Below, one piece after another: positions 43,896-58,205 of a DNA stretch of 64,000 nucleotides. The stretch is from Paraescarpia echinospica. Lineage: Eukaryota > Annelida > Polychaeta > Sabellida > Siboglinidae. The position numbers and the translations under genes were made by a program. The stretch's first letter is position 1; every line of letters starts with the position of its first letter. Below the pieces are notes generated by a model that ran no database searches, had not been told where the DNA came from, and worked only from the letters and a program-made list of their open reading frames with translations. The DNA is taken from the NCBI GenBank assembly GCA_020002185.1, contig CM034542.1:59690097-59754096 (forward strand). Reading direction: 5' to 3'.

Positions 43896-46800
43896 TAGCA
43901 AGTTACAAGAAAATAGTACGTAAGTTATGGGTGTGAAAACTCATTCCCATTTGATATTTTATCTTGTCTAATGCAGTAGTACATCCAGTATTCTCGAAAC
44001 AAACGTGTCCCATCACAAAGTGATCGAAAAAAATTCGCGCATATCACACCTAAACGATATTTTCAAGTGCACTCTGCGCGGACGGATCAGTAATGTGGTC
44101 TTATCCCAAATTGATGTCCTGCATGTTACAAATGTTCACGAAGGCTAGGCTGATATCAAGCTACACATATAACTAGATTAACCGCAAAGGGGAATGTATG
44201 TTACCCTTTCATCTCCGTCACGTAAGTTACAAGAAAATAGTACGTAAGTTATAGGTGTGAAAACTCATTCCCATTTGATGTTTTATCTTGTCTTATGCAG
44301 TAGTACATCCAGTATTCTCGAAACAAACGTGTCCCATCACAAAGTGATCGAAAATAATTCACGCATATCACACAAAACGGTATTTTCAAGTGCATTCTTT
44401 ACGCGGACGGATCCGTAATGTGGTCTTACCCCAAATTGATGTCCTGCATGTTACAAATCTTCAAGAAGGCTAGGCTGATATCAAGCTACACATATAACTA
44501 GATTAACCGCAAAGGGGAATGTATGTTACCCTTTCATCTCCGTCACGTAAGTTACAAGAAAATAGTACGTAAGTTATAGGTGTGAAAACTCATTCCCATT
44601 TGATGTTTTATCTTGTCTAATGCAGTAGTACATCAGTATTCTCGAAACAAACGTGTCCCATCACAAAGTGATCGAAAAAAATTCACGCATATCACACCAA
44701 AACGGTATTTTCAAGTGCACTCTTTGCGCGGACGGATCAGTAATGTGGTCTTACCCCAAATTGATGTCCTGCATGTTACAAATCTTCACGAAGGTTAGAC
44801 TGATATCAAGCTACACATATAACTAGATTAACCGCAAAGGGGAATGTATGTTACCCTTTCATCTCCGTCACGTAAGTTACAAGAAAATAGTACGTAAGTT
44901 ATAGGTGTGAAAACTCATTCCCATTTGATGTTTTATCTTGTCTAATGCAGTAGTACATCAGTATTCTCGAAACAAACGTGTCCCATCACAAAGTGATCGA
45001 AAAAATTCACGCATATCACACCAAAACGGTATTTTCAAGTGCACTCTTTGCGCGGACGGATCAGTAATGTGGTCTTACCCCAAATTGATGTCCTGCATGT
45101 TACAAATCTTCACGAAGGCTAGGCTGATATCAAGCTACACATATAACTTAATTAACCGAAAAGGGGAATGTATATTACCCTTTCAACTCCGTCACGTAAG
45201 TTACAAGAAAATAGTTCGTAAGTTATTGGTGTTAAAACTCATTCCCATTTGATATTTTATCTTGTCTAATGCAGTAGTACATTCAGTATTCTCGAAACAA
45301 ACGTGTCCCATCACAAAGTGATCGAAAAAAATTCACGCATATCACACCAAAACGGTATTTTAAAGTGCATTCTTTACGAGGACGGATCCGTAATGTGGTC
45401 TTACCCCAAATTGATGTCCTGCATGTTACAAATCTTCAAGAAGGCTAGGCTGATAACAAGCTACATATATAACTAGATTAACCGCAAAGGGGAATGTATA
45501 TTACCCTATCATCTCCGTCAGGTAAGTTACAAGAAAATGGTACGTAAGTTACAGGTGTGAAAACTCATTCCCATTTGATGTTTTATCTTGTCTAATGCAG
45601 TAGTACATCCAGTATTCTCGAAACAAACGTGTCCCATCACAAAGTGATCGAAACAAAATCACGCATATCACACCAAAACGGTATTTTCAAGTGCACTCTA
45701 TGCGCAGACGGATCAGTAATGTGGTCTAACCCCAAATTGATGTCCTGCATGTTACAAATCTTCACGAAGGCTAGGTTGATATCAAGCTACACATATAACT
45801 TAATTAACCGAAAAGGGGAATGTATATTACCCTTTCAACTCCGTCACGTAAGTTACAAGAAAATAGTTCGTAAGTTATTGGTGTTAAAACTCATTCCCAT
45901 TTGATGTTTTATCTTGTCTAATGCAGTAGTACATTCAGTATTCTCGAAACAAACGTGTCCCATCACAAAGTGATCGAAACAAATTCACGCATATCACACC
46001 AAAACGGTATTTTTAAGTGCATTCTTTACGAGGACGGATCCGTAATGTGGTCTTACCCCAAATTGATGTCCTGCATGTTACAAATCTTCAAGAAGGCTAG
46101 GCTGATAACAAGCTACATATATAACTAGATTAACCGCAAAGGGGAATGTATATTACCCTATCATCTCCGTCAGGTAAGTTACAAGAAAATAGTACGTAAG
46201 TTATAGGTGTGAAAACTCATTCCCATTTGATGTTTTATCTTGTCTAATGCAGTAGTACATCCAATATTCTCGAAACAAAAGTGTCCCATCACAAAGTGAT
46301 CGAAAAAAAATCACGCATATCACACCAAAACGGTATTTTCAAGTGCACTCTTTGCGCGGACGGATCGGTAATGTGGTCTTACCCCAAATTGATGTCATGT
46401 ATGTTACAAAACTTCACGAAGGCAAGGCTGATATCAAGCTACACATATAACTAGATTAACCGCAAAGGGGAATGTATGTTACCCTTTCATCTCCGTCACG
46501 TAAGTTACAAGAAAATAGTACGTAAGTTATGGGTGTGAAAACTAATTCCCATTTGATGTTTTATCTTGTCTAATGCAGTAGTACATCCAGTATTCTCGAA
46601 ACAAACGTGCCCCATCACAAAGTGATCGAAAAAAATTCACGCATATCACACCAAAACGGTATTTTCAAGTGCATTCTTTACGCGGACGGATCCGTAATGT
46701 GGTCTTACCCCAAATTGATGTCCTGCATGTTACAAATCTTCAAGAAGGCAAGGCTGATATCAAGCTACACATATAACTAGATTAACCGCAAAGGGGAATG

Positions 46801-49800
46801 TATGTTACCCTTTCATCTCCGTCACGTAAGTTACAAGAAAATAGTACGTAAGTTATAGGTGTGAAAACTCATTACCATTTGATGTTTTATCTTGTCTAAT
46901 GCAGTAGTACATCCAGTATTCTCGAAACAAACGTGTCCCATCACAAAGTGATCGAAAAAAATTCACGCATATCACACCAAAACGGTATTTTCAAGTGCAC
47001 TCTATGCGCGGACGGATCAGTAATGTGGTCTTATCCCAAATTTATGTCCTGCATGTTACAAATTTTCACGAAGGTTAGGCTGATATCAAGCTACACATAT
47101 AACTTAATTAACCGAAAAGGGGAATGTATATTACCATTTCAACTCTGTCACGTAAGTTACAAGAAAATAGTTCGTAAGTTATTGGTGTTAAAACTCATTC
47201 CCATTTGATATTTTATCTTGTCTAATGCAGTAGTACATCCAGTATTCTCGAAACAAACGTGTCCCATCACAAAGTGATCGAAAAAAATTCACGCATATCA
47301 CACCAAAACGATATTTTCCAGTGCACTCTATGCGCAGACGGATCAGTAATGTGGTCTTACCCCAAATTGATGTCCTGCATGTTACAAATCTTCACGAAGG
47401 CTAGGCTGATATCAAGCTACACATATAACTTAATTAACCGAAAAGGGGAATGTATGTTACCCTTTCAACTCCGTCACGTAAGTTACAAGAAAATAGTTCG
47501 TAAGTTATTGGTGTTAAAACTCATTCCCATTTGATATTTTATCTTGTCTAATGCAGTAGTACATTCAGTATTCTCGAAACAAACGTGTCCCATCACAAAG
47601 TGATCGAAACAAATTCACGCATATCACACCAAAACGGTATTTTTAAGTGCATTCTTTACGAGGACGGATCCGTAATGTGGTCTTACCCCAAATTGATGTC
47701 CTGCATGTTACAAATCTTCAAGAAGGCTAGGCTGATAACAAGCTACATATATAACTAGATTAACCGCAAAGGGGAATGTATATTACCCTATCATCTCCGT
47801 CAGGTAAGTTACAAGAAAATAGTACGTAAGTTATAGGTGTGAAAACTCATTCCCATTTGATGTTTTATCTTGTCTAATGCAGTAGTACATCCAGTATTCT
47901 CGAAACAAACGTGTCCCATCACAAAGTGATCGAAAAAAAATCACGCATATCACACCAAAACGGTATTTTCAAGTGCACTCTTTGCGCGGACGGATCGGTA
48001 ATGTGGTCTTACCCCAAATTGATGTCATGTATGTTACAAAACTTCACGAAGGCAAGGCTGATATCAAGCTACACATATAACTAGATTAACCGCAAAGGGG
48101 AATGTATGTTACCCTTTCATCTCCGTCACGTAAGTTACAAGAAAATAGTACGTAAGTTATGGGTGTGAAAACTAATTCCCATTTGATGTTTTATCTTGTC
48201 TTATGCAGTAGTACATCCAGTATTCTCGAAACAAACGTGCCCCATCACAAAGTGATCGAAAAAAATTCACGCATATCACACCAAAACGGTATTTTCAAGA
48301 GCATTCTTTACGCGGACGGATCCGTAATGTGGTCTTATCCCAAATTGATATCCTGCATGTTACAAATCTTCAAGAAGGCAAGGCTGATATCAAGCTACAC
48401 ATATAACTAGATTAACCGCAAAGGGGAATGTATGTTACCCTTTCATCTCCGTCACGTAAGTTACAAGAAAATAGTACGTAAGTTATAGGTGTGAAAACTC
48501 ATTACCATTTGATGTTTTATGTTGTCTAATGCAGTAGTACATTCAGTATTCTCGAAACAAACGTGTCCCATCACAAAGTGATCGAAAAAAATTCACGCAT
48601 ATCACACCAAAACGGTATTTTCAAGTGCACTCTTTGCGCGGACGGATCAGTAATGTGGTCTTACCCCAAATTGATGTCCTGCATGTTATAAATCTTCACG
48701 AAGGTTAGACTGATATCAAGCTACACATATAACTAGATTAACCGCAAAGGGGAATGTATGTTACCCTTTCATCTCCGTCACGTAAGTTACAAGAAAATAG
48801 TACGTAAGTTATAGGTGTGAAAACTCATTACCATTTGATGTTTTATCTTGTCTAATGCAGTAGTACATTCAGTATTCTCGAAACAAACGTGTCCCATCAC
48901 AAAGTGATCGAAAAAAAATTCACGCATGTCACACCAAAACGGTATTTTCAAGTGCACTCTTTGCGCGGACGGATCAGTAATGTGGTCTTACCCCAAATTG
49001 ATGTCCTGCATGTTACAAATCTTCACGAAGGTTAGACTGATATCAAGCTACACATATAACTAGATTAACCGCAAAGGGGAATGTATGTTACCCTTTCAAC
49101 TCCGTCACGTAAGTTACAAGAAAATAGTACGTAAGTTATTGGTGTGAAAACTCATTCCCATTTGATGTTTTATCTTGTCTAATGCAGTAGTACATCAGTA
49201 TTCTCGAAACAAACGTGTCCCATCACAAAGTGATCGAAAAAAATTCACGCATATCACACCAAAACGGTATTTTTAAGTGCATTCTTTACGCGGACGGATC
49301 CGTAATGTGGTCTTACCCCAAATTGATGTCCTGCATGTTACAAATCTTCAAGAAGGCTAGGCTGATAACAAACTACATATATAACTAGATTAACCGCAAA
49401 GGGGAATGTTTATTACCCTATCATCTCCGTCAGGTAAGTTACAAGAAAATAGTACGTAAGTTATAGGTGTGATAACTCATTCCCATTTGATGTTTTATCT
49501 TGTCTAATGCAGTAGTACATCCAGTATTCTCGAAACAAACGTGACCCATCACAAAGTGATCGAACAAAAATCACGCATATCACACCAAAACGGTATTTTC
49601 AAGTGCACTCTTTGGGCGGACGGATCGGTAATGTGGGATTACCCCAAATTGATGTCATGTATGTTACAAAACTTCACGAAGGCTAGGCTGATATCAAGCT
49701 ACACATATAACTAGATTAACCGCAAAGGGGAATGTATGTTACCCTTTCATCTCCGTCACGCAAGTTACAAGAAAATAGTGCGTAAGTTATGGGTGTGAAA

Positions 49801-52800
49801 ACTCATTCCCATATGATGTTTTATCTTGTCTAATGCAGTAGTACATCCAGTATTCTCGAAACAAACGCGTCCCATTACAAAGTGATAAAAAAATCACGTA
49901 TATCACACCAAAACGGTATTTTCAAGTGCACTCTTTGCGCGGACGGATCGGTAATGTGGTCTTACCCCAAATTGATTTCCTGCATGTTACAAATCTTCAC
50001 GAAGGTTAGGCTGGTATCAAGCTACACATATAACTAAATTAACCGAAAAGGGGAATGTATATTACCATTTCAACTCTGTCACGTAAGTTACAAGAAAATA
50101 GTTCGTAAGTTATTGGTGTTAAAACTCATTCCCATTTGATATTTTATCTTGTCTAATGCAGTAGTACATCCAGTATTCTCGAAACAAACGTGTCCCATCA
50201 CAAAGTGATCGAAAAAAATTCACGCATATCACACCAAAACGGTATTTTCAAGTGCACTCTTTGCGCAGACGGATCAGTAATGTGGTCTTACCCCAATTTG
50301 ATGTACTGCATGTTAAAAATCTTCACGAAGGCTAGACTGATATCAAGCTACACATATAACTAGATTAACCGCAAAGGTGAATGTATATTACCCTTTCATC
50401 TCCGTCACGTAAGTTACAAGAAAATAGTTCGTAAGTTATAGGTGTGAAAACTCATTCCCATTTGATGTTTTATCTTGTCTAATGCAGTAGTACATCCAGT
50501 ATTCTCGAAACAAACGTGTCCCATCACAAAGTGATCAAAAAAATTCACGCATATCACACCAAAACGGTATTTTCAAGTGCACTCTATGCGCAGACGGATC
50601 AGTAATTTGGTCTTACCCCAAATTGATGTCCTGCATGTTACAAATCTTCACGAAGGCTAGGTTGATATCAAGCTACACATATAACTTAATTAACCGAAAA
50701 GGGGAATGTATATTACCCTTTCAACTCCGTCACGTAAGTTACAAGAAAATAGTTCGTAAGTTATTGGTGTTAAAACTCATTCCCATTTGATGTTTTATCT
50801 TGTCTAACGCAGTAGTACATTCAGTATTCTCGAAACAAACGTGTCCCATCACAAAGTGATCGAAAAAAATTCACGCATATTACACCAAAACGGTATTTTT
50901 AAGTGCATTCTTTACGTGGACGGATCCGTAATGTGGTCTTACCCCAAATTGATGTCCTGCATGTTACAAATCTTCAAGAAGGCTAGGCTGATAACAAGCT
51001 ACATAAATAACTAGATTAACCGCAAAGGGGAATGTATATTACCCTATCATCTCCGTCAGGTAAGTTACAAGAAAATAGTACGTAAGTTATAGGTGTGAAA
51101 ACTCATTCCCATTTGATGTTTTATCTTGTCTAATGCAGTAGTACATCCAGTATTCTCGAAACAAACGTGTCCCATCACAAAGTGATCGAAAAAAAATCAC
51201 GCATATCACACCAAAACGGTATTTTCAAGTGCACTCTTTGCGCGGACGGATCGGTAATGTGGGCTTACCCCAAATTGATGTCATGTATGTTACAAAACTT
51301 CACGAAGGCAAGGCTGATATCAAGCTACACATATAACTAGATTAACCGCAAAGGGGAATGTATGTTACCCTTTCATCTCCGTCACGTAAGTTACAAGAAA
51401 ATAGTACGTAAGTTATAGGTGTGAAAACTCATTCCCATTTGATGTTTTATCTTGTCTAATGCAGTAGTACATTCAGTATTCTCGAAACAAACGTGTCCCA
51501 TCACAAAGTGATCAAAAAAAATTCACGCATATCACACCAAAACGGTATTTTCAAGTGCACTCTTTGCGCGGACGGATCAGTAATGTGGTCTTACCCCAAA
51601 TTGATGTCCTGCATGTTACAAATCTTCACGAAGGTTAGACTGATATCAAGCTACACATATTACTAGATTAACCGCAAAGGGGAATGTATGTTACCCTTTC
51701 ATCTCCGTCACGTAAGTTACAAGAAAATAGTACGTAAGTTATAGGTGTGAAAACTCATTCCCATTTGATGTTTTATCTTGTCTAATGCAGTAGTACATCC
51801 AGTATTCTCGAAACAAACGTGTCCCATCACAAAGTGATCGAAAAAAATTCACGCATATCACACCAAAACGGTATTTTCAAGTGCACTCTTTGCGCGGACG
51901 GATCAGTAATGTGGTCTTACCCCAAATTGATGTCCTGTATGTTACAAATCTTCACGAAGGTTAGACTGATATCAAGCTACACATATAACTAGATTAACCG
52001 CAAAAGGGAATGTATGTTACCCTTTCATCTCCGTCACGTAAGTTACAAGAAAATAGTACGTAAGTTATAGGTGTGAAAACTAATTCCCATTTGATGTTTT
52101 ATCTTGTCTTATGCAGTAGTACATCCAGTATTCTCGAAACAAACGTGCCCCATCACAAAGTGATCGAAAAAAATTCACGCATATCACACCAAAACGGTAT
52201 TTTCAAGTGCATTCTTTACGCGGACGGATCCGTAATGTGGTCTTACCCCAAATTGATGTCCTGCATGTTACAAATCTTCAAGAAGGCAAGGCTGATATCA
52301 AGCTACACATATAACTAGATTAACCGCAAAGGGGAATGTATGTTACCCTTTCATCTCCGTCACGTAAGTTACAAGAAAATAGTACGTAAGTTATAGGTGT
52401 GAAAACTCATTCCCATTTGATGTTTTATCTTGTCTAATGCAGTAGTACATCCAGTATTATCGAAACAAACGTGTCCCATCACAAAGTGATCGAAAAAAAT
52501 TCACGCATGTCTCACCAAAACGGTATTTTCAAGTGCACTCTATGCGCGGACGGATCAGTAATGTGGTCTTACCCCAAATTGATGTCCTGCATGTTACAAA
52601 TCTTCACGAAGGTAAGGCTGATATCAAGCTACACATATAACTTAATTAACCGAAAAGGGGAATGTATATTACCCTTTCAACTCCGTCACGTAAGTTACAA
52701 GAAAATAGTTCGTAAGTTATTGGTATTAAAACTCATTCCCATTTGATGTTTTATCTTGTCTAATGCAGTAGTACATCCAGTATTCTCGAAACAAACGTGT

Positions 52801-55800
52801 CCCATCACAAAGAGATCAAAAAAATTCACGCATATCACACCAAAACGGTATTTTCAAGTGCACTCTTTGCGCAGACGGATCAGTAATGTGGTCTTACCCC
52901 AAATTGATGTCCTGCATGTTACAAATCTTCACGAAGGCTAGGTTGATATCAAGCTACACAAATAACTTAATTAACCGAAAAGGGGAATGTATATTACCCT
53001 TTCAACTCAGTCACGTAAGTTACAAGAAAATAGTTCGTAAGTTATTGGTGTTAAAACTCATTCCCATTTGATGTTTTATCTTGTCTAATGCAGTAGTACA
53101 TTCAGTATTCTCGAAACAAACGTGTCCCATCACAAAGTGATCGAAACAAATTCACGCATATCACACCAAAACGGTATTTTTAAGTGCATTCTTTACGCGG
53201 ACGGATCAGTAATGTGGTCTTACCCCAAATTGATGTCCTGCATGTTACAAATCTTCACGAAGGTTAGACTGATAACAAGCTACACATATAAGTAGATTAA
53301 CCGCAAAGGGGAATGTATGTTACCCTTTCATCTCCGTCACGTAAGTTACAAGAAAATAGTACGTAAGTTATTGGTGTGAAAACTCATTCCCATTTGATGT
53401 TTTATCTTGTCTAATGCAGTAGTACATTCAGTATTCTCGAAACAAACGTGTACCATCACAAAGTGATCGAAAAAAATTCACGCATATCACAACAAAACGG
53501 TATTTTCTAGTGCACTCTTTGCGCGGACGGATCAGCAATGTGGTCTTACCCCAAATTGATGTCTTGCATGTTAGAAATCTTCACGAAGGCTAGACTGATA
53601 TCAAGCTTCACATATAACTAGATTAACCGCAAAGGGGAATGTATGTTACCCTTTCATCTCCGTCACGTAAGTTACAAGAAAATAGTACGTAAGTTATAGG
53701 TGTGAAAACTGATTCCCATTTGATGTTTTATCTTGTCTAATGCAGTAGTACATTCAGTATTCTCGAAACAAACGTGTCCCATCAGAAAGTGATCGAAAAA
53801 AATTCACGCATATCACACCAGAACGGTATTTTCAAGTGCACTCTTTGCGCGGACGGATCAGTAATGTGGTCTTACCCCAAATTGATGTCCTGCATGTTAC
53901 AAATCTTCACGAAGGCTAGACTGATATCAAGCTACACATATAACTTAATTAACCGAAAAGGGGAATGTATATTACCCTTTCAACTCCGTCACGTAAGTTA
54001 CAAGAAAATAGTTCGTAAGTTATTGGTGTTAAAACTCATTCCCATTTGATGTTTTATCTTGTCTAATGCAGTAGTACATCCAGTATTCTCGAAACAAACG
54101 TGTCCCATCAAAAAGTGATCAAAAAAATTCACGCATATCACACCAAAACGGTATTTTCAAGTGCACTCTATGCGCAGATGGATCAGTAATATGGTCTTAC
54201 CCCAAATTGATGTCCTGCATGTTACAAATCTTCACGAAGGTTAGGTTGATATCAAGCTACACATATAACTTAATTAACCGAAAAGGGGAATGTATATTAC
54301 CCTTTCAACTCCGTCACGTAAGTTACAAGAAAATAGTTCGTAAGTTATTGGTGTTAAAACTCTTTCCCATTTGATGTTTTATCTTGTCTAATGCAGTAGT
54401 ACATTCAGTATTCTCGAAACAAACGTGTCCCATCACAAAGTGAACGAAAAAAAATCACGCATATCACACCAAAACGGTATTTTCAAGTGCACTCTTTGCG
54501 CGGACGGATTGGTAATGTGGGATTACCCCAAATTGATGTCATGTATGTTACAAAACTTCACGAAGGCAAGGCTGATATCAAGCTACACATATAACCAGAT
54601 TAACCGCAAAGGTATGTTACCCTTTCATCTCCGTCACGTAAGTTACAAGAAAATAGTACGTAAGTTATAGGTGTGAAAACTAATTCCCATTTGATGTTTT
54701 ATCTTGTCTTATGCAGTAGTACATCCAGTATTCTCGAAACAAACGTGTCCCATCACAAAGTGATCGAAAATAATTCACGCATATCACACAAAACGGTATT
54801 TTCAAGTGCATTCTTTACGCGGACGGATCCTTAATGCGGTCTTACCCCAAATTGATGTCCTGCATGTTACAAATCTTCACGAAGGTTAGGCTGATATCAA
54901 GCTACACATATAACTTAATTAACCGAAAAGGGGAATGTATATTACCATTTCAACTCTGTCACGTAAGTTACAAGAAAATAGTTCGTAAGTTATTGGTGTT
55001 AAAACTCATTCCCATTTGATATTTTATCTTGTCTAATGCAGTAGTACATCCAGTATTCTCGAAACAAACGTGTCCCATCACAAAGTGATCGAAACAAATT
55101 CACGCATATCACACCAAAACGGTATTTTCAAGTGCACTCTATGCGCAGACGGATCAGTAATGTGGTCTTACCCCAAATTGATGTCCTGCATGTTACAAAT
55201 CTTCACGAAGGTTAGACTGATATCAAGCTACACATATTACTAGATTAACCGCAAAGGGGAATGTATGTTACCCTTTCATCTCCGTCACGTAAGTTACAAG
55301 AAAATAGTACGTAAGTTATAGGTGTGAAAACTCATTCCCATTTGAAGTTTTATCTTGTCTAATGCAGTAGTACATTCAGCATTCTCGAAACAAACATGTC
55401 CCATCACAAAGTGATCAAACAAAATTCACGCATATCACACCAAAACGGTATTTTTAAGTGCACTCTTTGCGCGGACGGATCTGTAATGTGGTCTTACCCC
55501 AAATTGATGTCTTGCATGTTACAAACCTTCAAGAAGGCTAGACTGATATCAAGCTACACATATTACTAGATTAACCGCAAAGGGGAATGTTTGTTACCCT
55601 TTCATCTCCGTCACGTAAGTTACAAGAAAATAGTACGTAAGTTATAGGTGTGAAAACTCATTCCCATTTGATGTTTGATCTTGTCTAATGCAGTAGTACA
55701 TTCAGTATTATCGAAACAAACGTGTCCCATCACAAAGTGATCGAACAAAATTCACGCATATCACACCAAAACGGTATTTTCAAGTGCACTCTTTGCGCGG

Positions 55801-56215
55801 ACGGATCAGTAATGTGATCTTACCCCAAATTGATGTCCTGCATGTTACAAATCTTCAAGAAGGCTAGACTGATATCAAGCTACACATATAACTAGATTAA
55901 CCGCAAAGGGGAATGTATGTTACCCTTTCATCTCCGTCACGTAAGTTACAAGAAAATAGTACGTAAGTTATAGGTGTGAAAACTCATTCCCATTTGATGT
56001 TTTATCTTGTCTAATGCAGTAGTACATCCAGTATTCTCGAAACAAACGTGTCCCATCACAAAGTGATCAAAAAAATTCACGCATATCACACCAAAACGGT
56101 ATTTTCAAGTGCATTCTTTACGTGGACGGATCCTTAATGCGGTCTTACCCCAAATTGATGTCCTGCATGTTACAAATTTTCACGAAGGTTAGGCTGATAT
56201 CAAGCTACACATATA
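43896..56215 (+). repeat. 325-bp satellite array, about 38 monomers
   Basis: The anchor gcagtagtac recurs from 43973 to 56016 at 324-328-bp spacing. Each monomer contains acgtaagtta twice, ttttatcttgtctaatgcag, cgaaacaaacgtgtcccatc, acaaagtgatcgaaaaaaat, cacaccaaaacggtattttc, tgatatcaagctacacatat and gattaaccgcaaaggggaat. Subtypes are visible: ttaatta versus tagatta, tatatt versus tatgtt, gcactctttgcg versus gcattctttacg, gatcggt with gtcatgtatg. The array runs into the assembly gap, so its true length is unknown. It has no coding function; the recurring open frame of about 91 codons is a shadow of the repeat. Confidence 0.97.
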
Positions 56216-57215
56216 NNNNNNNNNNNNNNNNNNNNNNNNNNNNNNNNNNNNNNNNNNNNNNNNNNNNNNNNNNNNNNNNNNNNNNNNNNNNNNNNNNNNN
56301 NNNNNNNNNNNNNNNNNNNNNNNNNNNNNNNNNNNNNNNNNNNNNNNNNNNNNNNNNNNNNNNNNNNNNNNNNNNNNNNNNNNNNNNNNNNNNNNNNNNN
56401 NNNNNNNNNNNNNNNNNNNNNNNNNNNNNNNNNNNNNNNNNNNNNNNNNNNNNNNNNNNNNNNNNNNNNNNNNNNNNNNNNNNNNNNNNNNNNNNNNNNN
56501 NNNNNNNNNNNNNNNNNNNNNNNNNNNNNNNNNNNNNNNNNNNNNNNNNNNNNNNNNNNNNNNNNNNNNNNNNNNNNNNNNNNNNNNNNNNNNNNNNNNN
56601 NNNNNNNNNNNNNNNNNNNNNNNNNNNNNNNNNNNNNNNNNNNNNNNNNNNNNNNNNNNNNNNNNNNNNNNNNNNNNNNNNNNNNNNNNNNNNNNNNNNN
56701 NNNNNNNNNNNNNNNNNNNNNNNNNNNNNNNNNNNNNNNNNNNNNNNNNNNNNNNNNNNNNNNNNNNNNNNNNNNNNNNNNNNNNNNNNNNNNNNNNNNN
56801 NNNNNNNNNNNNNNNNNNNNNNNNNNNNNNNNNNNNNNNNNNNNNNNNNNNNNNNNNNNNNNNNNNNNNNNNNNNNNNNNNNNNNNNNNNNNNNNNNNNN
56901 NNNNNNNNNNNNNNNNNNNNNNNNNNNNNNNNNNNNNNNNNNNNNNNNNNNNNNNNNNNNNNNNNNNNNNNNNNNNNNNNNNNNNNNNNNNNNNNNNNNN
57001 NNNNNNNNNNNNNNNNNNNNNNNNNNNNNNNNNNNNNNNNNNNNNNNNNNNNNNNNNNNNNNNNNNNNNNNNNNNNNNNNNNNNNNNNNNNNNNNNNNNN
57101 NNNNNNNNNNNNNNNNNNNNNNNNNNNNNNNNNNNNNNNNNNNNNNNNNNNNNNNNNNNNNNNNNNNNNNNNNNNNNNNNNNNNNNNNNNNNNNNNNNNN
57201 NNNNNNNNNNNNNNN
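56216..57215. other. Assembly gap of exactly 1000 N
   Basis: A round-number run of N between the satellite and the 42-bp minisatellite. The size is arbitrary. Any reading frame crossing it is meaningless. Confidence 0.99.
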
Positions 57216-58205
57216 GTGGAGACAGCAGTGCAAGATAGAGGGGAATGGAGACAGTTGGTAGAGACAGCAGTGCAAGATAGAGGGGAATGGAGACAGTTGG
57301 TAGAGACAGCAGTGAAAGATAGAGGGGAATGGAGACAGTTTGTAGAGACAGCAGTGAAAGATAGATGGGAATGGAGACATTTGGTAGAGTCAGCAGTGCA
57401 AGATAGATGGGAATGGAGACATTTGGTAGAGTCAGCAGTGCAAGATAGATGGGAATGGAGACATTTGGTAGAGTCAGCAGTGAAAGATAGATGGGAATGG
57501 AGACAGTTTGTAGAGACAGCAGTGCAAGATAGATGGGAATGGAGACAGTTTGTAGAGACAGCAGTGAAAGATAGATGGGAATGGAGACATTTGGTAGAGT
57601 CAGCAGTGCAAGATAGATGGGAATGGAGACATTTGGTAGAGTCAGCAGTGCAAGATAGATGGGAATGGAGACAGTTGGTAGAGACAGCAGTGAAAGATAG
57701 ATGGGAATGGAGACAGTTTGTAGAGACAGCAGTGAAAGATAGAGGGGAATGGAGACAGTTTGTAGAGACAGCAGTGAAAGATAGAGGGGAATGGAGACAG
57801 TTTGTAGAGACAGCAGTGCAAGATAGATGGGAATGGAGACAGTTTGTAGAGACAGCAGTGCAAGATAGATGGGAATGGAGACAGTTTGTAGAGACAGCAG
57901 TGCAAGATAGAGGGGAATGGAGACAGTTGGTGGAGACAGCAGTGCAAGATAGATGGGAATGGAGACAGTTTGTAGAGACAGCAGTGCAAGATAGAGGGGA
58001 ATGGAGACAGTTTGTAGAGACAGCAGTGAAAGATAGAGGGGAATGGAGACAGTTTGTAGAGACAGCAGTGCAAGATAGATGGGAATGGAGACAGTTTGTA
58101 GAGACAGCAGTGCAAGATAGAGGGGAATGGAGACAGTTTGTAGAGACAGCAGTGAAAGATAGAGGGGAATGGAGACAGTTTGTAGAGACAGCAGTGCAAG
58201 ATAAG
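57216..58205. repeat. 42-bp minisatellite, about 23.6 copies
   Basis: The unit is gtagagacagcagtgcaaga followed by tagaggggaatggagacagttt. Variants are g(c/a)aagatag, agaggggaa/agatgggaa, cagtttgtag/catttggtag and gagaca/gagtca. With 42 a multiple of three, three or more frames are open over the whole array on both strands (for example VETAVQDRGEWRQF per unit). I do not believe any is a protein. The left end is cut by the gap. Confidence 0.95.

Noticed and set aside
43973..55019. Recurring frames of about 91 codons starting MSHHKVIEKNSRISHQN
   Set aside because: They repeat once per satellite monomer and are interrupted by ordinary substitutions in many copies. No start context, family match or splice signal supports them.
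43896..56215. CRISPR-like array
   Set aside because: The whole 325-bp monomer repeats with no unique spacers, in a eukaryotic genome.
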